A stretch of 35,160 bases of DNA from Candidatus Hydrogenedentota bacterium (GCA_012965445.1 DTSJ01000154.1:1-35160), one strand, 5' to 3'. Counted from the stretch's first letter, positions 7,617-15,756 are shown. Notes: generated from the sequence alone by a model not told the origin. Made by a program: numbers and translations.

Positions 7617-8885
7617 TTAGAGAAATCCGCACGAAAATTGGTTTAATTCCCTGTTCTTTACCCTGATACCAGGGAAAAGAGGTGAGAATTGGTTCGCGGC
7701 GTATCTAAACACCGCCAGTGCGAAGTAAAAACCAACGCCTACCATAGCGGCGAGATAGATGAACAAGACTAAGTAGTTGACTGCGCCGAATGAACGGGAA
7801 AATTCCTCGGGGACTATGGACCATATTTTTGGTGAGCGAACTCGGGGACGTATTTCGCCGCTGGCGATGACTATTTTTGAGTCCCAAAGAACCGGCACAG
7901 TTGTCACGTGGTTGGCGGGAGTCTCGCCTGCCGAAGACCATGTATCGGTAATGGTGTGATAGACGAATGCCTCTTTCGGAAAACCGGGATGGTCGTCTTT
8001 GAGCATGGGGGCGTCGTCCCATAAACTGCCGTCCGCACCGCCGAGAATGAAGATATGGCTTTGCCCCCATCCAATACCCGTTCCAGCCATGACGCATTGG
8101 GGTGCGTCGGCGCGCACGCGCCATTCTTGAGTCGATGGACTGTATTGATAAGTATCTCTTAGGAAGTCTACCGAATCGCCGTCTTGTCGGCGACCACTGA
8201 CCACGTAGATGCCGTCATCGAATCCGTCATGTTGTGCAACGGTGATATTGAGTGCGCGTTCTGGTCCTGGCCACGCGGGCAGTTCGCGCCATTTGAAGGC
8301 TTCGGGGTCGTCTGATGCTGAAAGATCGAGCGACCAGAAGTTTTTCATGGCACTACTTAACTCTGCTCCATTTAGTCCTCCGGCAAGATAGACGACATCG
8401 TCAATCATCGAAGCGCTGCCAAAGGCACAGGGTTGCGGGAGGCTCGGAAGAGACGATTGATCTAGTTTCTTACTGACCGGATCCCACGATAGAAGGATTA
8501 CCTCGTCAAAGACCTTTTCGCTGTCATTTCCGCCCATGAGGATAACGCCTTGAGGAGTCGATACCGCGGCGGCGTACGCCCTTGAACTCGGAAGCGTCCC
8601 CCCGTCCATCCACGCGTATCCATCCGAGGTTTTCGTCAATACATGGATTTTGTCGTGCCAGACTTTGTCCGTCTCCCAGAGAGGTTCATTGGGAAAGTTC
8701 GCGCCGCCGGCGACGATTAGAACGTCATTGTGGACACCGACTGCAGGGCCCGCAACGCCGACCGGGTTGGGCAAATCTGGGAGCTCGCTCCAGTTGAGGG
8801 TAGCGGCAAAGCTCCGCGTAACGAACAGCATTATTATGCCGATTGATAGCAAACTTGCGGGGAGAAATTTCGATAAAACTTTCAC
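7617..8885 (-). CDS. Kelch (NanM-like) beta-propeller fused to a truncated sodium:solute symporter
   Basis: 422 residues from a GTG at 8885. I chose this over the GTG at 8927 because it gives a clean signal peptide (VKVLSKFLPASLLSIGIIML, cut near SFA) after an AAGAG box. Kelch-type repeats follow: GVAGPAVGVHNDVLIVAGGA, GVILMGGNDSE, DDVVYLAGGLNG, DGIYVVSGRRQDG, SHIFILGGADG. This resembles N-acetylneuraminate epimerase (NanM) and cyclically permuted mutarotases. After residue ~365 comes NYLVLFIYLAAMVGVGFYFA, the first helix of a sodium:solute symporter. Kelch-SSS fusions are known in PVC-type bacteria. The transporter then breaks off within that helix, replaced by about 35 residues encoded by a dispersed repeat (7662-7717). 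The epimerase may still work but the transporter cannot. It is last in the sialidase-RraA-kelch cluster. Confidence 0.8.
   Translation of the reverse strand: MKVLSKFLPASLLSIGIIMLFVTRSFAATLNWSELPDLPNPVGVAGPAVGVHNDVLIVAGGANFPNEPLWETDKVWHDKIHVLTKTSDGYAWMDGGTLPSSRAYAAAVSTPQGVILMGGNDSEKVFDEVILLSWDPVSKKLDQSSLPSLPQPCAFGSASMIDDVVYLAGGLNGAELSSAMKNFWSLDLSASDDPEAFKWRELPAWPGPERALNITVAQHDGFDDGIYVVSGRRQDGDSVDFLRDTYQYSPSTQEWRVRADAPQCVMAGTGIGWGQSHIFILGGADGSLWDDAPMLKDDHPGFPKEAFVYHTITDTWSSAGETPANHVTTVPVLWDSKIVIASGEIRPRVRSPKIWSIVPEEFSRSFGAVNYLVLFIYLAAMVGVGFYFALAVFRYAANQFSPLFPGIRVKNRELNQFSCGFL
7662..7717 (-). repeat. 56-bp dispersed repeat (type III), copy 1
   Basis: It aligns without gaps to 16013-16068 at roughly two thirds of positions. 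The best-kept parts are CCTGATACCA and GTATCTAAA. On the minus strand it begins TGGCGGTGTTTAGATACG and replaces the symporter part of the kelch gene. A CCCTG-ATAC-CAGGG hairpin (7661-7674) sits at its other end. Confidence 0.6.
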
Positions 8886-8920
8886 GTATGCTCTTTCATG
8901 AGTCCGCTTACTTAAACAAT

Positions 8921-9688
8921 TTACCACTCACCGCAAGTGCCGAATTCAGCCCTAGCCGCATTGCCAAAATCCTGTCCAGCTTGCTCCAGCGCTTGCAGGA
9001 TCTCTTCGCTGGTCTTTCCTTCAACATCTCGGGCTGCGGCGATGACCGTTTTGCACTCGTTGGCATCCATGAATCGAGCGGCTTCGAGCAGCCCCGCTTG
9101 ATCTTCATTGGGTATCGCTATGAACCCATGCTTGTCGGCATGAATCAATTGACCGGGCTGAACCGTACGACCGAATACGGTCACCTCGCATCCCCATCGA
9201 ATCGGCCACACGTTCGCATGTCCGACACACAGACGCTGCGCGAGTGCTTTGAATCCCGCATGGTTCATCTCATCGAGATCACGAATCGCGCCGTCGGTTA
9301 TCGTTCCGACACACCCAAGCGCCCGGTGTGCATTGCTGTTTACCTCGCCCCAAAAAGATCCGATTACCTCGGGCTTGTCCAGATCCTGGAGAACCACAAT
9401 TTTGGGCCCTGGCACGGACGCGACATAACGCCGATATTCGTTCCAGCCCTCCGGATTGTTTTTTGGGTGATCAGGATTGCTGGGTTCGCAGACGACGGTG
9501 ACGGCATATCCAACCATTGGTCCCATGTGCGGCATAAAGTCTCTGGTCTCTTCAAAATTAAACGCGTCAGCAGCATTATTGTGCTTGGTAATCTGTTCCC
9601 AACCGTTATAGATCGTGGGCGTATTCCAACGTTGTAATTCCAGCAGATCTGCTTGGGCAATTGACTGTTCCTCGGGTGTCTCACTCAT
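8921..9688 (-). CDS. RraA-family protein (HMG/CHA aldolase-like)
   Basis: 255 residues from the ATG at 9688, which overlaps the sialidase stop as ATGA. The RraA signature is clear: GSFWGEVNSNAHRALGC, then GTITDGAIRDLDEM, with the conserved Gly-Glu, Asn and Arg-Asp of the pyruvate/metal site, and LIHADKHGFIAIP near residue 190. Relatives act as 4-hydroxy-4-methyl-2-oxoglutarate aldolases and oxaloacetate decarboxylases, or as RNase E inhibitors (RraA proper). Here, coupled to a sialidase and a NanM-like protein, a role in cleaving a keto-acid sugar intermediate is conceivable but unproven. No DHDPS-type sialate lyase (NanA) is in the window. The N-terminal ~35 residues are predicted helical and not typical of short RraA proteins. 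Confidence 0.88.
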   Translation of the reverse strand: MSETPEEQSIAQADLLELQRWNTPTIYNGWEQITKHNNAADAFNFEETRDFMPHMGPMVGYAVTVVCEPSNPDHPKNNPEGWNEYRRYVASVPGPKIVVLQDLDKPEVIGSFWGEVNSNAHRALGCVGTITDGAIRDLDEMNHAGFKALAQRLCVGHANVWPIRWGCEVTVFGRTVQPGQLIHADKHGFIAIPNEDQAGLLEAARFMDANECKTVIAAARDVEGKTSEEILQALEQAGQDFGNAARAEFGTCGEW

Positions 9689-10881
9689 TCCTGTTTCCAA
9701 TCTTTCGATGCACCCTCTAACAACCAGTCAATGCTGAACCGCGCTATGGTCAATCGATCGCCGGCAAAATTGGCCTTTTCACTTCGACCGTAAAAGCATA
9801 GTATCGCGCCGGTCGGCGTAACATTGATATCGCTGTACGCACTGAAGCCCGACTCGACCGAGCGCCTGTGCGGCCACGTTTGGCCTTCGTCATTGCTCAC
9901 ACGAACGGTTACATTGCGGCGACCTCTTGGCGTGTCTGGATTCGAAAACAGAAGCAGGTTTTTTCCGCCGTGGTTGTATCGCGTCAAACCGGCCATACAA
10001 ACGGGGTCGACGAGATCTTCTTGAAAAATGGGATCGCTCCACTGAGTCGCGCCGTCGGGACTGGTCACGATAATTCGCCGCCGTGCTTTCGATTCATTCC
10101 GCACGTTGAGCATGACCCGCCCATCCGTCAACTCGACCGCCACCGTCTCGTTGGGATTTACAAACTCATCGGTACAGGGGACTGCGATCTCGCTCGCCTG
10201 CCAGGTGCGCCCTGCGTCATCACTAAAAATCGTCGCCGTCACACTCGGGCGATGCGCACCGCCTCCAGTCCCTGTCGAAAGCCATACGGGAACCAGGAGG
10301 CGACCGTTCTTCAGCTGAATGCCATGGTTCGGACCTGTAGCGAGCACTGTCCAATCGTAGTGCTTGCGAAACGGTTCAAAGGCTTTTGTTATCTCGACCG
10401 GCTTGCTCCAAGTGATTCCGTCGTCTTCACTACGCTGATAGAACGAACGCATGTATTCCAGACAAAAAACCATGTGCACGGTCCCGTCGCGATCAGCGAT
10501 CATGACGGGATTGTTGTAGGTCACCGTATTCGGGTCGGTAGGTTTCAATCGCAGCGCGAAGGGATTCTTCTTTTTTGGCCCGTCGACCTGCACAATCTTT
10601 TTCGCCTCACTCCAGGTCACGCCATCGTCGATCGAGCGACGCAGGAGAATGTCGATGTCATCCCAGTCATGTCCCGCGTTCACGCGCGCCTCGCACCAGG
10701 CGAGGACCGTGCCCTTTGCGGTCACTTCGATCCCAGGAATGTGATAGAGGTTGTAGCCGTGATCACCAATCTTGAAAAGGTCCGTTTTTACAATATCATC
10801 GGCTGCAGACACGCCCGTCGCGGGCACAAGCATGGCGGTTAGCCCAACGAACAACCAGGAAACTATCGCACTATGTTTCAT
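9685..10881 (-). CDS. Exported sialidase-family protein (BNR/Asp-box, GH33-like)
   Basis: A 398-residue protein with a signal peptide (ending GVSAA) and AAGGA about 9 nt before the ATG. The six-bladed sialidase fold is indicated by four Asp boxes: SIDDGVTW, SEDDGITW, SDDAGRTW, SNDEGQTW. The N-terminal motif is LYHIPGIEVT, where GH33 sialidases normally have (F/Y)RIP; H47 replaces the first Arg of the carboxylate-binding triad. WDDID (73-77) is in the acid/base region, and SGFSAYSDI near the C-terminus fits the Tyr nucleophile block. It is first of a coupled cluster with RraA (4-bp overlap) and the kelch/SSS gene. Release of sialic acid or a related nonulosonic acid is the likely role, but the His substitution leaves activity open. 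Confidence 0.85.
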   Translation of the reverse strand: MKHSAIVSWLFVGLTAMLVPATGVSAADDIVKTDLFKIGDHGYNLYHIPGIEVTAKGTVLAWCEARVNAGHDWDDIDILLRRSIDDGVTWSEAKKIVQVDGPKKKNPFALRLKPTDPNTVTYNNPVMIADRDGTVHMVFCLEYMRSFYQRSEDDGITWSKPVEITKAFEPFRKHYDWTVLATGPNHGIQLKNGRLLVPVWLSTGTGGGAHRPSVTATIFSDDAGRTWQASEIAVPCTDEFVNPNETVAVELTDGRVMLNVRNESKARRRIIVTSPDGATQWSDPIFQEDLVDPVCMAGLTRYNHGGKNLLLFSNPDTPRGRRNVTVRVSNDEGQTWPHRRSVESGFSAYSDINVTPTGAILCFYGRSEKANFAGDRLTIARFSIDWLLEGASKDWKQE

Positions 10882-11049
10882 GCTATCGGTCCTTCCTCAT
10901 GTAGACATTTTCCATATGGACCAACCTGCGCCCATTGCAGGCTGGCCTCTATCATCGTACGTGATACAACTCAATCTTTCAACACCTGTACCTCGCAAAT
11001 CATTGTTGTGCTTCGCATTTTATTGTCGGCGCTGATAACACTGACTATT

Positions 11050-11309
11050 CTAACTTGGTAGTGTCCCCTCAGCAACGACAATCGCTTCGATTTCGTCATA
11101 GGGGACGACGCGCTTTTCATAGGCGGCGATTTCCAGGCCGCAGGCGAGTAGGTGATTGACGCGGACGTCTTGGTACGTGATCGGCACGGTCATTTCACTT
11201 CGCAAGCATTCGATGAAAGTATTCAGCTCGATGGTATAGGCCTCGCGGTAGTGCGTGGGGAATGAGTAGTCGATTGAGGGATGGGTGTGCGTTACAGTGG
11301 ACTTTCACG
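11050..11309 (-). pseudogene. C-terminal fragment of a Gfo/Idh/MocA oxidoreductase
   Basis: A minus-strand frame, opened by a stop at about 11310 and ending with TAG at 11050, reads THTHPSIDYSFPTHYREAYT and on through VPITYQDVRVNHLLACGLEI to KRVVPYDEIEAI. This is the typical C-terminus of Gfo/Idh/MocA enzymes. There is no start codon context and the Rossmann domain is absent, so it is a stump of about 86 residues. It lies 24 bp downstream of the second sulfatase and about 170 bp upstream of the sialidase start on the same strand. Confidence 0.8.
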
Positions 11310-11333
11310 CTCATTGGCTTCATCTATTGGATT

Positions 11334-12824
11334 TTAATTCTGAGGTTGATCCCACAGTCGATAGGGATCATCCAGACGTTCTTGCTCGGCCAACAGCAAC
11401 GCTTCCATTTCTTTCAGTTTTTCCGCATATTTCGGATCATCGGCCAAGTTCACTTGATTCGGCGTAGGCGTATATCCGGTGAGACGAACCACGGACGGGT
11501 CGTGATGCTGTTGCAATAGTTCGTTCGGGTTCTCGGCAAGGTTGAATAGCTGGGTTTCACGCACGGATCCATCTAGCACATCGTATTTGATCAGTTTCCA
11601 GTCGCCCTTTTTTACACTGCGAATGCCGGGCTTCGTGCCGCCGCTATACACGCCGTAGAGGACGTCACGCACTTTCTCCACCTTGCCTTCCAGTACCGGT
11701 TTAAAACTCTTCCCCTCCGTCACCGCTGGTACCTCAATGCCCGCCAGATCACACAGAGTGCGCAGCGTATCCAGCAGGTAGATATTTCCTTCAACGCGCG
11801 CGCCTGATTTGATGCCGGGCCCCTTGATGATATAAGGAACCCGCCATGTGTGCTCGTAGAGATTTTGCTTGCCGGCTAACCCGTGTCGCCCGATGGATAT
11901 GCCGTGATCGGCAGTGTAGATGATAATTGTATTATCGAGCTCTCCTATCGTTTTCAACTTGTCCAGCACTTTGCCGATTTGGATATCGATATTCTCGGAG
12001 CAGGCATATTCCCGACCCAGTTCGTTGCGAATGGTCGCTTCGTCCCGATTCTTCCAGACGCCGGAAACCCGTTCCTCATCGCGTAATTGTGGATGCCCAT
12101 GAGGAAAAGGGTGAACGGGCAAATAGTTGACCTGCAGAGCAGGGGCCGGTCGTTCCGGGATCAGTTGGGGTAAGGTATCGGGATCCGTATGGTTGGTCGC
12201 CCCATACTTGCGCAGGAGTTCAGGTTTGCCGTCACGGGTATCGTGCGGATGCGAAAATCCGAAATAGATCAGAAAGGGATCCTCATCCTGCGTCGTTTCT
12301 CGTTCGTCCAGATAGTCCAACACGCGCTGGGCATGCCAGCCGCTGCCCGTCTCGTCTGTATCCCCGCGCTTCCCGGGGCTATCTTCATGCACAACCGAAA
12401 ACTGTTGATTAGCCGCTGCATAACTGTTTCCTTTTTTGCAGGTACGCATCGTATCGTATCCCGCACGGTTAAACACTGCTCCCATCGTGTATTTTGCCAA
12501 ATCCGGCGGCACCAAATCAGATCTGGCCGTTTGCGGATTCTTCTTCCCTGGAATATGCCAGACTGTGCGTCCACTCATGATCATATGGCGGGACGGCGTA
12601 CACACGGCGCCAGCCCATGCGCCCATATGGTAGGCTCCGTCGATGACTGTTCCTTCAGCCGCCAATCGGTCCAGCACTGGCGTTTCCAGAGGCGAGTTGG
12701 GATCATAAATTTTCAGGTCAAACGGTGATTGGTCATCCGCCAGAATAAATAATATGTTTGGTTGAGTCTCCGCGGCGGTTGCCAGAAAAGCAGGTAGCAA
12801 AACCAGAATCAGGCATTTGACCAT
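11334..12824 (-). CDS. Exported sulfatase (formylglycine type)
   Basis: 496 residues from the ATG at 12824, chosen because AAGGA stands 7 nt upstream and a signal peptide follows at once (VKCLILVLLPAFLATAAE). NILFILADDQ gives the first metal ligands. CTPSRHMIMSGR contains the formylglycine site (C75). IIIYTADHGISIGRHGLAGK and GDWKLIKY are further sulfatase landmarks. It differs clearly from the sulfatase at 4087, so it is not a recent duplicate. It is divergent from the fragment gene at 12913. The substrate is a sulfated glycan of unknown type. Confidence 0.95.
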   Translation of the reverse strand: MVKCLILVLLPAFLATAAETQPNILFILADDQSPFDLKIYDPNSPLETPVLDRLAAEGTVIDGAYHMGAWAGAVCTPSRHMIMSGRTVWHIPGKKNPQTARSDLVPPDLAKYTMGAVFNRAGYDTMRTCKKGNSYAAANQQFSVVHEDSPGKRGDTDETGSGWHAQRVLDYLDERETTQDEDPFLIYFGFSHPHDTRDGKPELLRKYGATNHTDPDTLPQLIPERPAPALQVNYLPVHPFPHGHPQLRDEERVSGVWKNRDEATIRNELGREYACSENIDIQIGKVLDKLKTIGELDNTIIIYTADHGISIGRHGLAGKQNLYEHTWRVPYIIKGPGIKSGARVEGNIYLLDTLRTLCDLAGIEVPAVTEGKSFKPVLEGKVEKVRDVLYGVYSGGTKPGIRSVKKGDWKLIKYDVLDGSVRETQLFNLAENPNELLQQHHDPSVVRLTGYTPTPNQVNLADDPKYAEKLKEMEALLLAEQERLDDPYRLWDQPQN

Positions 12825-12912
12825 AGTATTTTTCCTTTTCGTTTGACTATCCACAGTCGTTTCAGCACTATACTGGTAATCGAAGATTTTAACAACACTT
12901 GGAATTTGCTAA

Positions 12913-13194
12913 ATGATGTTTACCAGAGCAATTGCGTGTTCAGTAGTATCTGTTCTCACGCTGGCATCGCTGGCGAGTTCGGAAATGCTTCAGAGAAACG
13001 AAGGGTTTTCCATCGCGCAGGTTTCATCCAAAGTGCCGATAGCCTTTGAATCCGGAGACCGCATTATCTTTCTGGGAAACGGATTTTTCGAACGCGCACG
13101 ATACTACGGACATATCGAAACGGCCCTGGCATTGAGTTGGCCTGATTCCAACGTACAATTTCGAAATATCGGCTGGAGCGGCGATATTGTATGA
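12913..13194 (+). pseudogene. N-terminal stump of a large exported SGNH-like protein
   Basis: 93 residues: a signal peptide (FTRAIACSVVSVLTLASLAS), then FESGDRIIFLGNGFFERARY, GHIETAL and FRNIGWSGDIV. This is the beginning of the SGNH-type domain found at the N-terminus of large exported PVC proteins; the second family block (NIGWSGD) is reached, then coding changes frame and family at 13187. There is no recognisable Shine-Dalgarno. It was probably created by a deletion fusing it to the sulfatase tail downstream. Confidence 0.75.
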
Positions 13195-13456
13195 CCTGAG
13201 TAAGGATCCCTGGGAAATTCACAATTTGGCGGGACGGGCGGAGTTTCAGGGTACACTAAGGGAAACGCGGGCTATCCTCGAAAACTGGGTTATCGAGAGC
13301 GACGATCGGGGTCGGTTCCCCGAGTCAGACGCCATGTACGACAGCGACATGAAAGTATATGTTGATGGCCAGCTGAATCGCGGAAGAACGGAATATGTGC
13401 AAGAATTACAGAATAACATCAAACTTATGAAGCAATGGAAGGCGGAAGGCAAGTAA
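13187..13456 (+). pseudogene. C-terminal fragment of another sulfatase
   Basis: 89 residues beginning YDLSKDPWEIHNLAG, the classical sulfatase C-terminal block, then ENWVIESDDRGRFPES. The catalytic domain is missing. It follows the SGNH-like stump in a different frame, overlapping it by 8 bp, so the two were joined by a recombination event and neither is complete. It is most like the N-sulfoglucosamine-sulfohydrolase-type tail; no function is expected. Confidence 0.8.
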
Positions 13457-13577
13457 CGGATCGACTCATGGCAGTTAGTGGCGTTATGTGACGCTTCGGA
13501 TTTTGAAGTAGGTTGTTTGTGTGGCAGTGATTGGCGGTTTCCGGCGTTTCGGGGCATTTCTATTTACTTGTCTACGG

Positions 13578-13998
13578 CGTAGGGTCAAAAACCCCAGCCC
13601 AACTCTTTGTGTCCAGTAAATAAAGAGTATATCCCGGATTTCCCATATGGAAAAGGGAGCATTAGGTTCCTCTTCTTCGTCTAAGCCTATAAATAAGGGA
13701 CGCTCTGTAGCCCGACTCCAAAACACGGGGGAATCCAATGGGTGAAACGAAAAAGAGCTGTGCCTCGCAAATAATCATCCGCGCCGGTATCATTGAAGTT
13801 TCGCGATGCAGTCAAAAGTACGATATACTAGGGATGTAAATTGAAATCCATATAAACTCCCGATGTTCCTACACACAAAAGGAGCAATCATCCCCGAAAA
13901 AGAGCCAGAAATAAAGAGGCCGAGATTTCCTGCCCAAAAACGTATACACTCTTTATTTACTGGACACAAAGAGTTGGGCTGAGTTTTTTGACCTTACG
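13578..13998. mobile_element. 421-bp MITE with 55-bp terminal inverted repeats
   Basis: The left repeat (13578-13632) and right repeat (13944-13998) match in inverted orientation at 51 of 55 positions, starting CGTA(G/A)GGTCAAAAA and ending TAAATAAAGAG plus TATAT or TGTAT. The interior has no coding potential. The right half, including a degenerate form of the hairpin at 3540-3573, is shared with 3431-3637 and 21257-21354. The outermost ~23 bp are also shared with the type I repeat. No transposase is in the window and no clear target duplication is seen. Confidence 0.8.
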
Positions 13999-14088
13999 GG
14001 GTTGGACCTCATTGTTGCTAATTCTCATCTACAGCAACATCGGGAATGCGATGTAAACATGTGTTCACAAAGATAGCAATGGCATAGA

Positions 14089-15321
14089 CTAGAACTGGCT
14101 GATATCTCGACCAAAGATGAAAGTGCGTATCCAATCCACTACAACGAGCATCTTGTTCTTCCAACTCATCAATTTCGTCAAATAGGCTGAGCGCCAGAAT
14201 AGCCACGTCCCGAAACCTTTGCCCTGGACGTTTTTCGTATCGACTAATGCTTTACGCTGTCCCACGTAGGCCATCATGCCACGGTGCTTGTATTTAAACG
14301 GAGCGCATGCAACTCCGTCGAGTGCTTTGTTCAAAACCTTCGCAAGGTGAGCACCTTGTTGTTGTGCGACTTGGGCAGTTGGCGGTAATGGGTTTCCTTC
14401 GATTATTGCGCAATCGCCTACGGCGTAGATATTTTCCGAATTCAACACCAGAAATTTTTCATCCACGATCAATCGACCGCCGTCTAACGAAAGCCCTGCA
14501 TCTGCAACCACACTTGTAGGTCCATTGCCTGTCGACCACACAAGAAGACCAAAAGGGATCTCTTCGTCGTTATCCAGAATCACGGCGTTTGATTGGACTT
14601 TTTTCACGGCGGCATTCGTCCGAACGCGAATATGCTGGCGCGCGAAGTGACGGGTCGTATACGAGCTCAGACTCACGTCGAAAGCAGTGAGAATATCCTC
14701 TTTGGCTTCCAGTAGCGTAATCTTCACATAAGGCATCAACTCGGGAAACCACTTGCTCAAATCTTGCCGAAGAAAGTCGCTCATTTCCGCGGCAAACTCA
14801 ACGCCGGTAGGCCCTCCGCCCACTACGACAAAGTGCAGAAGCCAATCAAAGTCCTGCACCGGGCGATCAGGTTTACTTGCTCGTTCAAAACATTGGATGA
14901 TTTGATGCCGAATCTGATGGGCATCTGAGATCTCCTTTAAAAATTTGGCATGTTGTTCTACGCCAGGGATTCCAAAGGTGTTGCTCTTTGCCCCTACCGC
15001 AATAATCAGCGTGTCAAAATCAACTTCAAAGGGGGTACGCTTGAATTTACCTTCACAATATGCGACCGATTGTTCACTATCAATACGAACACAAAATCCT
15101 TGATGGAATCGTATTCCTTTACGCGATGTACGGATTGGTTCCATGATGCTACGAAACTCGACTGTACCTACTGTTGTACTCGGTAACAACGGCGTGAACA
15201 GAAAGTGATTGCGTGGACTTACGATCGTTACCTGATAGCGATCCACGTCAATCTCCTTTATCAGACTGAAGGCAGCGAAGCCTGTACCGATAATTAGAAG
15301 TTTCGTCGGGGGTTCGTTCAC
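14089..15321 (-). CDS. NDH-2 type NAD(P)H:quinone oxidoreductase
   Basis: 410 residues from a GTG at 15321 preceded by GAGG. Two dinucleotide-binding motifs are visible: LLIIGTGFAAFS (FAD, residues 8-19) and FVVVGGGPTGVEFAAE (NADH, about 165-180). NIYAVGDCA binds FAD, and AQVAQQQG fits the quinone-site segment of NDH-2. The C-terminal amphipathic helices (WLFWRSAYLTKLMSW...WIRTFIFG) would anchor it to the inner membrane. It oxidises NADH without pumping protons. It stands alone between the MITE and the tRNA fragment, inside the putative island. Confidence 0.9.
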   Translation of the reverse strand: MNEPPTKLLIIGTGFAAFSLIKEIDVDRYQVTIVSPRNHFLFTPLLPSTTVGTVEFRSIMEPIRTSRKGIRFHQGFCVRIDSEQSVAYCEGKFKRTPFEVDFDTLIIAVGAKSNTFGIPGVEQHAKFLKEISDAHQIRHQIIQCFERASKPDRPVQDFDWLLHFVVVGGGPTGVEFAAEMSDFLRQDLSKWFPELMPYVKITLLEAKEDILTAFDVSLSSYTTRHFARQHIRVRTNAAVKKVQSNAVILDNDEEIPFGLLVWSTGNGPTSVVADAGLSLDGGRLIVDEKFLVLNSENIYAVGDCAIIEGNPLPPTAQVAQQQGAHLAKVLNKALDGVACAPFKYKHRGMMAYVGQRKALVDTKNVQGKGFGTWLFWRSAYLTKLMSWKNKMLVVVDWIRTFIFGRDISQF

Positions 15322-15565
15322 GTTAATCCTCGAAATAATTTTCTACCAAGTTTTACGTCTTCTATTTGGGAAATCTAGAAGGGTTGTTGAGTGCTCAAGG
15401 GTGCCAAAAAATCGAGCGGACCAGACTGAATATTATGACAGAATACATTTAGAGAGTGTTAGGTGGTGACTCTGTCTGTGTATTTGCAGAGAATCGTATT
15501 GAAGGACCGTGAAGTTCGCAAGCGCACCATTCGATTTGAGACACGCAGTCTTCTCCGAATTTCTT

Positions 15566-15630
15566 TGGCACAAATATGGCACACTCGACCGCAACAAACC
15601 ACGATAACTGGGGATAGACCACGACAACCA
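15566..15630 (+). repeat. 65-bp direct repeat, copy 2
   Basis: 58 of 65 positions match 3352-3416, same orientation, no gaps. It carries the same paired TGGCACA heptamers and lies 66 bp before the tRNA-Ser 3' fragment, where an integrase arm region would be expected. Confidence 0.7.
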
Positions 15631-15696
15631 AGCGACCGGGATAACCCCGTCTCAATTGTCCCTACGTGTCGTCACCTATCGCCACCTGTTGCCCAA

Positions 15697-15756
15697 CACC
15701 GGTCTTGAAAACCGGCGACTTCGGTCTTGTGGGTTCGAGTCCCTCATCCTCCGCCA
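15697..15756 (+). pseudogene. tRNA-Ser 3' fragment (attachment-site-like)
   Basis: 60 nt covering the anticodon arm (same UGA loop), variable arm, T-arm and CCA of tRNA-Ser, without the acceptor 5' strand and D-arm. The only two differences from 2066-2125 are a G to A and a C to T, facing each other in the variable-arm stem (GGC/GCC becomes GAC/GTC), so pairing is kept. It is not a functional tRNA; most likely the displaced 3' half left by integration at the tRNA at 2042. Confidence 0.85.

Larger units (their letters stand above)
2126..15756. mobile_element. Putative genomic island bounded by tRNA-Ser and a copy of its 3' end
   Basis: The 60 nt from 2066 to 2125 (anticodon arm to CCA) are repeated at 15697-15756 in direct orientation with 58 of 60 positions identical. 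Elements that integrate into tRNA genes leave an intact tRNA at one end and a displaced 3' half at the other, as seen here. No integrase gene is present, so the element would be a decayed, immobile remnant. Its cargo would be the sulfatases, ThuA, the sialidase cluster, NDH-2 and the membrane sensor. An alternative is a decayed duplicate tRNA unrelated to integration. Confidence 0.5.

Noticed and set aside
7342..7620. Plus-strand gene of 92 codons between ThuA and kelch
   Set aside because: Half of it is the translated 21-bp repeat and no family feature is seen.
8843..9637. Plus-strand open frame of 264 codons
   Set aside because: Antisense to the RraA gene, whose signature motifs are on the minus strand.
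9868..10842. Long plus-strand open frame (324 codons)
   Set aside because: Antisense shadow of the sialidase gene, which has a signal peptide and Asp boxes; no domain is recognisable in the shadow.
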